This document shows, piece by piece, positions 8,389 to 16,452 of a stretch of DNA of 64,000 nt. Under the pieces are notes generated by a model. It made no database searches, was not told where the DNA came from, and saw only the letters and a program-made list of their open reading frames with translations. Position numbers and translations under genes: made by a program. Every line of letters starts with the position of its first letter. Position 1 is the first letter of the stretch. The DNA is from Bog-473 sp963763575 (GTDB lineage Bacteria; Actinomycetota; Acidimicrobiia; Acidimicrobiales; RAAP-2): contig CAVXPD010000002.1 of the NCBI GenBank assembly GCA_963763575.1, forward strand, positions 107,855 through 171,854, given 5' to 3'.

Positions 8389-8787
8389 TCAACCTCCCAA
8401 GGGTTCGAAGCCGAAGCCGACGGCTTCGGTGCCGTTGTCGTCCGTGCCGATGACCTCGGTGGCCAGGCGCACCTTCATGCCCATGGCCACGTGCTCGGGG
8501 TCGGGGGGTACGTTGATCAGGTTCGCCCGCACGCTCGTCCCTTCGCAGTCGACGACGGCGGCGACGAAGGGGACGGGGATGCCCGGTGCGGCGAAGGACA
8601 CGATGGTGAAGGCGCGGACCTCGCCGGTCGTGGGGACCTTCACCGTCTTGAATTCGGTGGCCCCGCAGGCGGCGCAGGCATTGCGCCGGTCGAAGAAGCG
8701 CGCGCCGCAGGCGGTGCATTCGTTCGCCACCAGGTGCGGGTCGTCACCCACGACCAGGTAGTCGACCAGCGGAATCTGTTGCGCCAT
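8389..8787 (-). CDS. DUF35 zinc-ribbon/OB-fold acyl-CoA-associated protein
   Basis: 132 residues. A rubredoxin-like zinc ribbon with two CxxC knuckles (ECTACGARFF, ACAACGATEF, about residues 24-46) is followed by an OB-fold of about 80 residues (VKVPTTGEVRAFTIVSF onward). DUF35 proteins bind acyl-CoA and pair with thiolase-fold enzymes. The gene precedes the thiolase gene by 5 nt on the same strand, so a complex is likely. The upstream region carries a GAGTGTTCTC element near 8815. Confidence 0.85.
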   Translation of the reverse strand: MAQQIPLVDYLVVGDDPHLVANECTACGARFFDRRNACAACGATEFKTVKVPTTGEVRAFTIVSFAAPGIPVPFVAAVVDCEGTSVRANLINVPPDPEHVAMGMKVRLATEVIGTDDNGTEAVGFGFEPLGG

Positions 8788-8832
8788 CACGCCCCCAAAA
8801 CAACGTGTCGAAAAGAGTGTTCTCAAACTACC

Positions 8833-8871
8833 GTGGGCGGCGCCGGAGGGTGCAAATCCGGCGCCGCCCAC
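8833..8871 (-). terminator. hairpin downstream of the efflux operon
   Basis: A perfect 14-bp stem, GTGGGCGGCGCCGG paired with 8858-8871, around an 11-nt loop. It lies 26 bp past the permease stop and before the DUF35 promoter. The poly-T tract on the minus strand is weak (GGTAGTTTGAG), so termination is likely but not certain. Confidence 0.6.
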
Positions 8872-8896
8872 GCCGCCCGGAGCGAGGTCGAGGCGC

Positions 8897-10105
8897 TCAA
8901 ACCGTGCGCAGGGCGTCGGTCGGCGACAGTCGGGCCGCCCGCAAAGCGGGCAACAGGCCGGCGACGGCCCCGATGACCAGCGCCGCCGCGAAGCCCCCGG
9001 CCCAGGCCAGCGGCGGGATATCGACCATCCATCCCTTGGTCGACGAGTAGATGACCGTGGCCAGCGCGCCGGCGCCGACGCCCACCGCCCCGCCCACGAT
9101 GCTGAGCAGGATCGCCTCGGAGAGGAACTGGGTTCGGATATGGCCCTTGGTGGCGCCGAGTGAGCGCCGCAGGCCGATCTCGCTGCGCCGCTCCAGCACC
9201 GAGATCACCATGATGTTGGCAACACCGACCGCGCCCACCAGAAGGGCCACCGCTCCCAAGCCGAGGAAGAGGTTGTTGAACGCGTTCTTGGCGTCGGCCG
9301 AGGCCTGCAGCGCCTGCGACGGCTGGCTGACGTCGACGTTGCTCGGGTTCTCGGGGTTAGCGGCGGCGGCGAGCACGGCGTCCACGGCGACCACGTCGTC
9401 GGGATTCGTCCGGACGTAAACGGAGCTGGGATGCCCGTCGAAGCCCAGGTATTTCTCGGCGGCGGGGAACCCGACCAGCACGTCGCTGTCGATCTCGGGT
9501 GCCAGCACCGACGGGTTGAGGATGCCCACGACGTAGAACCACTGGTTGCCCACCCAGATCCGTTCGCCCCGATAGAGGCGGTCGATGCCGAGGTGTTGCG
9601 CAGCCGCAGCGCCGAGCACGCAGACCGGCAAGTGGTCGGTGGCGGCGTTGAGATAGGTGCCGGCGAACAGTGTGGTGCCGACCGCTTTCGGCAGATGGAG
9701 GCTCGATGCGACTACACCGATGCCGTTCGTGTTGACCGACGGGATAAGCGGGCTGCGGTACGCGGACGCGTTCGTGGTTCCGATGTACTGCGTCTGCGTG
9801 ACCGGCCCGATGCGAGCGATTCTGGACGGTGCCGCGTACGGCAGCTCCGCGGTCCCTCCGAAGACGTTCTGGCCGTTGGTCACCTTGAGTAGGTTCGTCC
9901 CGAGTTCTGCGATCTCGGCGTTCACCGCGGCGGCCGAGGACGACGACAAGCCGAGCACGGCGACGATGGCCGCTACGCCGATGGCGATGCCGAGAGATGA
10001 GAGCGCTGCCCGCAGGCGCCGCGTCCGCAGGCCCACGCTGGCGATCCGAAACAGGTCGCCAGTTGACAAATTCTTCGGCGCGAGCGTAAGCCGACCGTTA
10101 CTCAT
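8897..10105 (-). CDS. MacB/FtsX-type ABC transporter permease
   Basis: 402 residues: an N-terminal membrane helix (RAALSSLGIAIGVAAIVAVLGL), a large extracytoplasmic MacB-like domain (about residues 60-270) and three C-terminal helices including LGLGAVALLVGAVGVANIMV. The FtsX motif RRSEIGLRRSLGATKGHI follows the second helix. It would couple ATP hydrolysis to export of a drug, peptide or lipid. The ATG overlaps the ATPase stop (ATGA). Last gene of a four-gene operon with ATPase, adaptor and lipoprotein. Confidence 0.88.
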   Translation of the reverse strand: MSNGRLTLAPKNLSTGDLFRIASVGLRTRRLRAALSSLGIAIGVAAIVAVLGLSSSSAAAVNAEIAELGTNLLKVTNGQNVFGGTAELPYAAPSRIARIGPVTQTQYIGTTNASAYRSPLIPSVNTNGIGVVASSLHLPKAVGTTLFAGTYLNAATDHLPVCVLGAAAAQHLGIDRLYRGERIWVGNQWFYVVGILNPSVLAPEIDSDVLVGFPAAEKYLGFDGHPSSVYVRTNPDDVVAVDAVLAAAANPENPSNVDVSQPSQALQASADAKNAFNNLFLGLGAVALLVGAVGVANIMVISVLERRSEIGLRRSLGATKGHIRTQFLSEAILLSIVGGAVGVGAGALATVIYSSTKGWMVDIPPLAWAGGFAAALVIGAVAGLLPALRAARLSPTDALRTV

Positions 10106-10932
10106 GGCCGGCGGCTTCCGTTCGCGCCGCTGGCGGCGCGGATCGTGTCTGTCACGATCCGCCCGTCCAGCATTTCGACTTGGCGGGGCAGGCGCGCCGC
10201 CAAGTCGCGGTCGTGCGTGATGACGACGATCGTTGCGCCCTCGTCGTTGAACTCCTCGAGCAGGGCGAGGATGGCGCCTCCCGTCCCGCTGTCCAAGTTG
10301 CCAGTCGGTTCGTCGGCCAGCACGATTGCGGGCGATCCGACGAGGGCGCGCGCGATGGCGACCCGTTGGCGCTCGCCGCCCGACAGCTGAGTGGGGAGGG
10401 CGGTCGTCCGATGCCCGAGGCCGACCCGGCCCAGCGCCTCGCGGGCGGCCCGTTGCCGTTCCCGGAAGGGCGTGCCGGTGTAAAGCAGCCCGTCTGCCAC
10501 GTTCTCGAGGGCGGCAGCGTGTTCGGCCAGGAAGAATTGCTGGAACACGAAACCGATGCGACTGCCCCGCAGCGCTGCGAGCTGGCGGTCCGAGAAGCGC
10601 GCCACGTCGAGCCCGGTGATGCGCACCGCGCCGCTGCTGGGCCGGTCGAGCGTCCCCATCAGATGCAACAGCGTCGATTTGCCCGACCCCGATGGGCCCA
10701 GGATCGCGACCAGCTCGCCTTCGGTCACGGCGAACGACACTCCGGCCAGTGCGACGACGGGCGGCACGCCGTCGTACGCCTTGGTGACCTCCTCGAGCTC
10801 CAAGACGACGGGCGGGGCCCCGTCGGCCGTCGCCGGCCGGACCCGGGGTGCCAGGGTCGTCCCGGCCCCGAACGCCTCGTGCACCGGGCCAATTGCCCGC
10901 GCGATGTGCGTTGTGTCGGTCATGTGACTCAT
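10102..10932 (-). CDS. MacB/LolD-type ABC transporter ATPase
   Basis: 276 residues. Walker A GPSGSGKST (about 79-87), Q-loop FVFQQFF, signature LSGGERQRVAIARAL, Walker B IVLADEPTGNLDS and H-loop VVITHDRDLA are all present, with the LolD/MacB-type wording. The first 45 residues form a variable extension; a second ATG three codons in is an alternative start. It energises the permease encoded immediately downstream with a 4-nt overlap. Confidence 0.92.
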   Translation of the reverse strand: MSHMTDTTHIARAIGPVHEAFGAGTTLAPRVRPATADGAPPVVLELEEVTKAYDGVPPVVALAGVSFAVTEGELVAILGPSGSGKSTLLHLMGTLDRPSSGAVRITGLDVARFSDRQLAALRGSRIGFVFQQFFLAEHAAALENVADGLLYTGTPFRERQRAAREALGRVGLGHRTTALPTQLSGGERQRVAIARALVGSPAIVLADEPTGNLDSGTGGAILALLEEFNDEGATIVVITHDRDLAARLPRQVEMLDGRIVTDTIRAASGANGSRRP

Positions 10933-10943
10933 TTCTGTCCGGC

Positions 10944-12137
10944 TCAGGTGGCAGGGATGACGATGCGCTGGCCGGCGGAAACACCGGGTCCGCTCACCTG
11001 CACCTGCTCGTTCGCGTCGTCGAAGAGACCGAGGGTCACCGGCTCGAGGATGTGCACTCTTCTGGCACCGATGACCTCGAGCGCGTAGCCCCCGTTCGCT
11101 AGTGGGAGCAGCGCGTCGACCGGCACGATGAAGGCGTTCTTCGCCGAGCCCGCAGTGATCGACACTTCGACGGGAGCCTGGTCCAGGCTCCCGGTGGCGC
11201 TCGGGTTGTCCGGCGTCACCAGCACGGTGATGGTCGGCGAGGAGTTCCCGTTCCCGCCCGAAGGAGTGGTCGCCACCGTGCCGACCGAGGTCACCGTCCC
11301 AGTCGTCGTCTGGTTGTTGGGCAACGTGATGGTCACCTTGTCGCCGACAGCGACATCGCCCTGCTGGTCGGCGTTCAGGTCGATGGTGACGATTCGGGTG
11401 GTCGAGGTCGCGGTCATGATCTGGGAGTCCGGCTGGGCGGGCGCACCGACGACCGTGTTCTGTCCGAAGCTGGTGACGCGTGCCGCCGAGGGCAGGAAGA
11501 CGAACTGCCCGAGCGAAAGGACACCGTTCTGGGGCACGCCGAGCGCGGCCTGAAGATCTTCCACGCCCGCTTTCGTGTACGCCGTGAAATCGCTGGGCTC
11601 TGACGCGATGTCGGCGCTCGTCAAATATCCCAGCGCGACGAGGTCGTGGTTGAGCTCTGCCACATCGGCACCGCTCGTGGCCGAGTCGGTCCCGCCCTCC
11701 GACAGTGTCCGAAAGGCGGGGGTCGTCCCGTAGAGGAGCACGACGGGGTCCTCGCTGACGTCGTAGAGCACGTGTCCCTCGGACACGACTTGCCCGATGG
11801 TGGGCAACCAGGTGATCGTGCCCTGCGCTTGGTTCACCACGGTGTAGCTGCCCGAGTAGCCCAGCGTGCCCGAGACCTGCGTCTGAGACGAGATGTCTCC
11901 CTGTGAGACCGTCGTGACCGATGTCGGGTCTGCGTTGTCGGCGAGGCCTCCTGGAGTCCCACCGTTACCGGCGAACGGGTTGGCCACGACGACCGCGATG
12001 GCGACGCCGACCAAGACCAACGCGCCCACGGTGACAACGCGGCGACGCCTCGAGCGCCGCTGCCCGCGATCGTGCTCCAGTGGTTCGGGCGCGGGCGTCG
12101 GCGCGGTGGCGCGCTGGTGCTCTGCGGTGGTGTCCAT
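10944..12137 (-). CDS. HlyD-like efflux adaptor with peptidoglycan-binding domain
   Basis: 397 residues. After a cytoplasmic tail with the basic run RGQRRSRRRR comes one transmembrane helix (VVTVGALVLVGVAIAVVV), then barrel-sandwich segments, a peptidoglycan-binding-type insert (VAELNHDLVALGYLTSADI, KAGVEDLQAALGV) and a C-terminal beta-barrel. This is the usual actinobacterial adaptor for MacB-like exporters, anchored in the membrane and reaching into the wall. The ATG overlaps the stop of the upstream lipoprotein gene (ATGA). Confidence 0.82.
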   Translation of the reverse strand: MDTTAEHQRATAPTPAPEPLEHDRGQRRSRRRRVVTVGALVLVGVAIAVVVANPFAGNGGTPGGLADNADPTSVTTVSQGDISSQTQVSGTLGYSGSYTVVNQAQGTITWLPTIGQVVSEGHVLYDVSEDPVVLLYGTTPAFRTLSEGGTDSATSGADVAELNHDLVALGYLTSADIASEPSDFTAYTKAGVEDLQAALGVPQNGVLSLGQFVFLPSAARVTSFGQNTVVGAPAQPDSQIMTATSTTRIVTIDLNADQQGDVAVGDKVTITLPNNQTTTGTVTSVGTVATTPSGGNGNSSPTITVLVTPDNPSATGSLDQAPVEVSITAGSAKNAFIVPVDALLPLANGGYALEVIGARRVHILEPVTLGLFDDANEQVQVSGPGVSAGQRIVIPAT

Positions 12138-12820
12138 CAGCCACCTCCGGAGGACTGGACGCCCGACCCGCCGGAGCCGGACGTGGCATTCTTGCCGCTC
12201 GGAATTTTCGGGGCGTTCGGCATGCACTTTGCCTGCGCCCGTTGGAAGAGCGGGTTGTTCGGGTTCAGGTCACTGCCCGGGTTGTTGTTGAGGTGGATTT
12301 CGATTCTCCCGTCGGAGCCGGGGTCGGGGTAGTCCTTGATCCCGTGGGCGCGCATGCACCGGGCCACCCGCAGCGCGTACTGCTCCGCCTGGGCCTGCTG
12401 AGCCGGCGTCGGCCGGGGCTGCTTGGACTTGCACACGTCCTCGGCGTGCTTGAACGCTGCGCTGCCCGGGTCGAGGCTGCTGCCGGGAGCACCTTGAATG
12501 AGGATCCGGCCCTGCGAGTCGGGGTCGGGGAAGTTCGGGACCCCGTGCGTTTGCATGCACTGCGAGTAGGCGAGTTGGGCGGCCTTTTGCGCCGGGGTCA
12601 ACGTTGGCATCCCCTGGTTCGCTGTCGAACCGGCGGTCGTTGGGGTGTCCGAGCCGGACCCGGCGACGCCGGGAGTCGACGGACCGCTGGAACAGGCGGC
12701 GGCTGCGAAGGCGAGACCGAGCAGCGCCGCCGCCACGGGCAACAGGTAGCGGCGGCGCTGCCGGGGATCCGGGCCCGTGAGGGAAGACGGGCCGGTGGGG
12801 GTGAACGTTTGGTCGTCCAT
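12137..12820 (-). CDS. lipoprotein with duplicated Cys/His/Asp-Pro repeat, first gene of the efflux operon
   Basis: 227 residues. An RQRRRYLLPVAAALLGLAF signal peptide leads to a lipobox-like AAAAC at about residue 44. The mature part holds two copies of one unit: YSQCMQTHGVPNFPDPD..GRILI and VARCMRAHGIKDYPDPG..GRIEI, each with further cysteines (DVCKSK, AKCMPN). The family is seen with actinobacterial efflux adaptors but its function is unknown; disulfide-linked or ligand-binding modules are guesses. ATG at 12820 has a GAAGAGAA site; an upstream ATG at 12853 is less likely. Confidence 0.75.
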   Translation of the reverse strand: MDDQTFTPTGPSSLTGPDPRQRRRYLLPVAAALLGLAFAAAACSSGPSTPGVAGSGSDTPTTAGSTANQGMPTLTPAQKAAQLAYSQCMQTHGVPNFPDPDSQGRILIQGAPGSSLDPGSAAFKHAEDVCKSKQPRPTPAQQAQAEQYALRVARCMRAHGIKDYPDPGSDGRIEIHLNNNPGSDLNPNNPLFQRAQAKCMPNAPKIPSGKNATSGSGGSGVQSSGGG

Positions 12821-12970
12821 GGTGTCGTTCTCTTCATTTCGGCATTGGGTCACTGAACGAGTTGTACGACGGGCGCGGTTTCAAGAACGTTGCGTCAACA
12901 CTGGATGGCGGCGCTCGCGGGGCCGTGTCCAGATCCACAGGGGGCGCACAGCGGGCAATCACCCGACGCT

Positions 12971-13000
12971 GCGTTCGAAGGGTTACGAAGCGTTACGTAG
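12971..13000. promoter_or_regulatory. three tandem 10-bp direct repeats, putative response-regulator site
   Basis: Three consecutive 10-bp units, GCGTTCGAAG, GGTTACGAAG and CGTTACGTAG, share the core GTTaCGaAG at one-helical-turn spacing. OmpR/PhoB-type regulators bind such head-to-tail repeats. They lie 30-60 bp before the response regulator gene and in the shared 210-bp gap with the divergent efflux operon, so control of both is plausible. Confidence 0.5.
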
Positions 13001-13030
13001 TTGAAACCTCACGCGGAACATCCTGGTGAG

Positions 13031-13705
13031 ATGCGAACTGGGGGCCCGACGGTGCGGGTGTTGGTGATCGAAGACGATGCCGAGCTGGCTCAAGCGATCG
13101 GAGTCGGGCTGCGGCGAACCGACATGGCCGTCGACGTGACGTCGGATGGCGCTTCGGGTCTGCTGCGCGCGCTCGGTACCGACTACGACGTGATCGTGCT
13201 CGATCGTGACCTTCCCGGCGTGCACGGAGACGAGATCTGCCGCCGGATGGTGGCAGCGGGATGCCGTGCCCGCGTGTTGATGCTCACCGCGGCCGGGACG
13301 ATGGACGACCTGGTGGACGGGCTCGAGCTGGGGGCCGACGACTACCTGCCCAAGCCGTTCGACTTCCCCGTCCTGGTCGCGCGCATCGGCGCGCTGTACC
13401 GGCGCGCGCAGCCGGCGCTGCAGCCGGTGCTGCGGCACGACGACGTCGAGCTCGACCGCGGCCGGCGCCGGGCCTGCCGCGCCGGTCGCGCGCTCGATCT
13501 GTCCCCGAAGGAGTTCGGTGTGCTCGAGCTCCTGCTCGCCTCCGCCGGCCGAGCCGTGTCGGCCGAGGAGTTGCTCGAACGCGTGTGGGACGAGGCGGCC
13601 GACCCGTTCACCAACGCGGTCAAGGTGACGATGAGCCGCCTGCGGTCCAAGCTGGGGGAGCCGGCCGTGATAGAGACGATCTCCCGAGCGGGCTACCGGA
13701 TCTGA
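13031..13705 (+). CDS. OmpR/PhoB-family response regulator
   Basis: 224 residues. Receiver domain with acidic pocket VIEDDAE (13-19), phospho-acceptor Asp58 in VIVLDRDLPG and the Lys in YLPKPFD, then a winged-helix DNA-binding domain ending VKVTMSRLRSKLGEP..ISRAGYRI. The kinase gene follows 9 bp downstream. ATG at 13031 is used; GTG at 13052, starting MRVLVIEDD, is equally possible. Three tandem 10-bp repeats lie just upstream, so autoregulation and control of the divergent efflux operon are inferred. Confidence 0.9.
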   Translation: MRTGGPTVRVLVIEDDAELAQAIGVGLRRTDMAVDVTSDGASGLLRALGTDYDVIVLDRDLPGVHGDEICRRMVAAGCRARVLMLTAAGTMDDLVDGLELGADDYLPKPFDFPVLVARIGALYRRAQPALQPVLRHDDVELDRGRRRACRAGRALDLSPKEFGVLELLLASAGRAVSAEELLERVWDEAADPFTNAVKVTMSRLRSKLGEPAVIETISRAGYRI

Positions 13706-13714
13706 GGGTTACGC

Positions 13715-15256
13715 ATGGCGTTGCGCGACCGCATGCTCAAGCTCGCTAAGGCGACGCACCTGCCGCGTCGCACCGTGCGACTCCGACTGACGCTGCTCTA
13801 CGGTATGCTCTTCCTGCTGTCGGGCGCGGCGTTGCTCACCACCACGTACTTCCTCGTCGACGCGGCCACCGGGAACGCGTTCATCGTCCACGGCCAGGAC
13901 GGGCTCACCTTCGCCGGGTACCAGATCGGGACGAACCCGCCAGGAAACAAGAGCGGTGGCCTCAACCTCTTCAGCCCCAGTCGCAGCACCGAGTCCCGTC
14001 CGGTTGGCGCACACGGGAGCGGCGGATCGTTCAGCCACGATCGCGTGGTGCAGACCAAGGGAAAGACCTCGACCTCGGGCGGGCTCGTCAGTGCGGGCGG
14101 AGCATCGACGGGGGGGAAACCGACGCCGACCGACGTCAAGAAACAGCAGGAACAGATGGCGGACATCCAGCGCCAACTCGAGACCTTGGCCCACGCCTAC
14201 CAGGGCTCGGAGCTCCACCAGCTCCTGATCGAGATGGGCGTCGCCCTCGGGATCATGGTGCTGCTGTCGGGAGGGCTCGGCTGGGTCGTCGCCGGTCGAG
14301 TGCTGCGCCCGTTGCGCACCATCACCGCGTCCACACGCGAAATTTCGGCCTCCAACCTGAACGAGCGCCTCGCCGTCGATGGACCGGACGACGAGCTGAA
14401 AGAGCTGGGCGACACCATCGACGGTCTGCTCGAGCGCCTGGAGGCATCGTTCCACTCGCAGCGCCAATTCGTCGCCAACGCGTCCCACGAGCTGCGCACC
14501 CCGTTGGCGCGCCAGCGCACGCTCGCGCAGGTCGCCCTGGCGGATCCCGAGGCCAGCGCGGAGTCGCTGCGCGCGGCCCACGAACGGATTCTCGCCTCGG
14601 GGGAGCAACAGGAACAGCTGATCGATGCCCTGCTCACCCTCTCGAGGTCGCAGGCCGGCACGGCGGTCCATCAGAAGATCGACCTGGCTGCCATCGCGGA
14701 AGAGCTGCTCGAGGCGCGCCGGCCGGAGGCAGCGGCCCGCGCGCTGCGCGTGGCTGCGAATCTGGAGCCGGCCACCCTGCACGGTGACCCCCGCCTCGTC
14801 GAGCGCCTGGTGGCCAACCTGGTCGAAAACGCAGTGCGGCACAACGTTGCCGGTGGCACGGTCGAGGTACGGACCGGGGCGCGGGACGACGGTGCCTGGG
14901 TGACGATGTCGAACGACGGCCCGATGGTGCGACCGAGCGAGGTCGAGCGGCTCTACTCGCCCTTCGAGCGGCTGGACGGGGAGCGCTCGACCGGGGAAGA
15001 GGGTTTCGGGCTGGGCCTGTGCATCGTGCGTGCCATCGTCACCGCACACGGTGCCACCGTGCACACGGTGGCACGGCCGCAGGGCGGCCTGAGGACCGAG
15101 GTGTGGTTCCCGACCCATGACCGCGCCGGTGCGGCGAGGGACCCTGCCGGCGGGGCGGCCGTGGCGGGTGCCGCCGGGAACGGTCCGGCGGGCGGGGGCG
15201 GCCACCCCGAAGGGGAAGAGCGCGCTCCGGTGCACGCGCTGGCATCGGACCACTAG
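13715..15256 (+). CDS. sensor histidine kinase (HAMP, HisKA, HATPase)
   Basis: 513 residues. Membrane helices at about 23-45 and 172-193 flank a low-complexity Gly/Ser extracytoplasmic region of about 125 residues. A HAMP domain follows (GRVLRPLRTITAST), then the phospho-acceptor His258 in ANASHELRTPLARQ, the N box NLVENAVRHN and the G box FGLGLCIVRAIV. A Gly/Ala-rich tail of about 45 residues ends the protein. It should phosphorylate the regulator encoded just upstream. The signal cannot be read from the short sensor region. Confidence 0.9.
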   Translation: MALRDRMLKLAKATHLPRRTVRLRLTLLYGMLFLLSGAALLTTTYFLVDAATGNAFIVHGQDGLTFAGYQIGTNPPGNKSGGLNLFSPSRSTESRPVGAHGSGGSFSHDRVVQTKGKTSTSGGLVSAGGASTGGKPTPTDVKKQQEQMADIQRQLETLAHAYQGSELHQLLIEMGVALGIMVLLSGGLGWVVAGRVLRPLRTITASTREISASNLNERLAVDGPDDELKELGDTIDGLLERLEASFHSQRQFVANASHELRTPLARQRTLAQVALADPEASAESLRAAHERILASGEQQEQLIDALLTLSRSQAGTAVHQKIDLAAIAEELLEARRPEAAARALRVAANLEPATLHGDPRLVERLVANLVENAVRHNVAGGTVEVRTGARDDGAWVTMSNDGPMVRPSEVERLYSPFERLDGERSTGEEGFGLGLCIVRAIVTAHGATVHTVARPQGGLRTEVWFPTHDRAGAARDPAGGAAVAGAAGNGPAGGGGHPEGEERAPVHALASDH

Positions 15257-15259
15257 GTT
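15254..15259 (+). promoter_or_regulatory. -10 box TAGGTT, leaderless start
   Basis: TAGGTT ends 7 nt before the ATG at 15267 and there is no ribosome binding site. It overlaps the TAG stop of the kinase gene. The aldo/keto reductase mRNA would begin at its start codon. Confidence 0.55.
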
Positions 15260-15266
15260 CAGCGCC

Positions 15267-16238
15267 ATGCGCTTTACACACCTCGGCCGCACCGGCCTCA
15301 CCGTCAGCCGCCTCTGCCTCGGCACTATGAACTTCGGCCCCGAGACCGACGAGCCGACCTCGTTCGCCATCATGGACTCGGCCCTCGACGCCGGCATCAA
15401 CTTCTTCGACTCGGCCAACGTCTACGGGCGCTCCAAGGGACGGGGCGCCACCGAGGAGATCGTCGGCCGCTGGTTCGCCCAGGGTGGGGGTCGCCGCGAC
15501 AAGGTCGTGCTCGCCACCAAGCTCTACGGCGACATGGGCGACTGGCCGAACGAGGGCCGGCTCTCCGCGCTCAACATCCGACGCGCCTGCGACGCCAGCC
15601 TGCGCCGGCTGCAGACCGACTACATCGACCTGTACCAGATGCACCACATCGATCGGCGCACGGGGTGGGACGAGATCTGGGAGGCGATGGAGGTGCTGCG
15701 CGACCAGGGAAAGATCATCTACGTGGGGTCGTCGAACTTCGCCGGCTGGCACATCGCCAAGGCGCAGGGAGCCGCGGCGCGCCGCAACTTCATGGGGTTG
15801 GTCAGCGAGCAGTCGCACTACAACCTGCTGACCCGCAAGGTCGAGCTCGAGGTGCTGCCGGCGGCCGAGGACTTCGGCCTCGGCGTCATCCCGTGGTCAC
15901 CTTTGGCCAGCGGCCTGCTGGGCGGGGTGGTGCGCCAGGAGCGCGACGGAAGCCGGCGCCGGGCCGAACATCTGCAGCAGCGGATCGAGGCCAAGCGCGC
16001 ACAGCTCGAGGCCTACGAGGACCTCTGCGACGAGATCGGCGAGGAGCCCGGTGCCGTCGGGCTGGCCTGGCTGCTGACACGACCAGCCGTGACCGGGCCG
16101 ATCGTCGGGCCGCGGACTCCTGCACATCTCGATTCGGCCGTGCACGCGGTGGACGTGACCTTGGACGACAAGGTGCTGGCCCGCCTGGACGAGATCTTCC
16201 CCGGATACAAGACCGCGCCGGAGGACTACGCCTGGTAG
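15267..16238 (+). CDS. aldo/keto reductase
   Basis: 323 residues forming a TIM barrel. The catalytic tetrad is visible: Asp and Tyr in FFDSANVYG, Lys in VLATKLYG and His in YQMHHIDRR. Late motifs VIPWSPLASGLLGG and TGPIVGPRTPAHLDSAV fit NAD(P)H binding. It reduces aldehydes or ketones; the natural substrate is unknown. The start is supported by a -10 box 7 nt upstream (leaderless). Confidence 0.88.
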   Translation: MRFTHLGRTGLTVSRLCLGTMNFGPETDEPTSFAIMDSALDAGINFFDSANVYGRSKGRGATEEIVGRWFAQGGGRRDKVVLATKLYGDMGDWPNEGRLSALNIRRACDASLRRLQTDYIDLYQMHHIDRRTGWDEIWEAMEVLRDQGKIIYVGSSNFAGWHIAKAQGAAARRNFMGLVSEQSHYNLLTRKVELEVLPAAEDFGLGVIPWSPLASGLLGGVVRQERDGSRRRAEHLQQRIEAKRAQLEAYEDLCDEIGEEPGAVGLAWLLTRPAVTGPIVGPRTPAHLDSAVHAVDVTLDDKVLARLDEIFPGYKTAPEDYAW

Positions 16239-16348
16239 TCACGCTCCGGGTGTCGCCGGTGAGTTCGTCGGTGGGTCTGCGGAGGTCTCAGCGAGGTCGT
16301 TGAAGCTCTAATCGGATCTGGTTAGAGGTTTTCGGGGAAATCGGCCCG

Positions 16349-16369
16349 CTCAGGGCACACTCCCCTGAG
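16349..16369. terminator. weak hairpin after the aldo/keto reductase gene
   Basis: CTCAGGG and CCCTGAG pair around a 7-nt loop in the 214-bp gap. A second weak hairpin, CTCTAA...TTAGAG followed by GTTTT, lies at 16306-16327 and could be the terminator. Neither is strong. Confidence 0.3.
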
Positions 16370-16452
16370 ACCGTGCTCACGGAATCCTCACAACCGTTCC
16401 ATAGCGTCACCCCCTGGGGCGGCCACGAATAGGGCCACGAAGGAGGACCGCG

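Noticed and set aside
13709..15418. 569-codon open frame antisense to the histidine kinase gene
   Set aside because: Composition is Arg/His/Gly-rich without domains, and the opposite strand encodes a complete kinase with all motifs.
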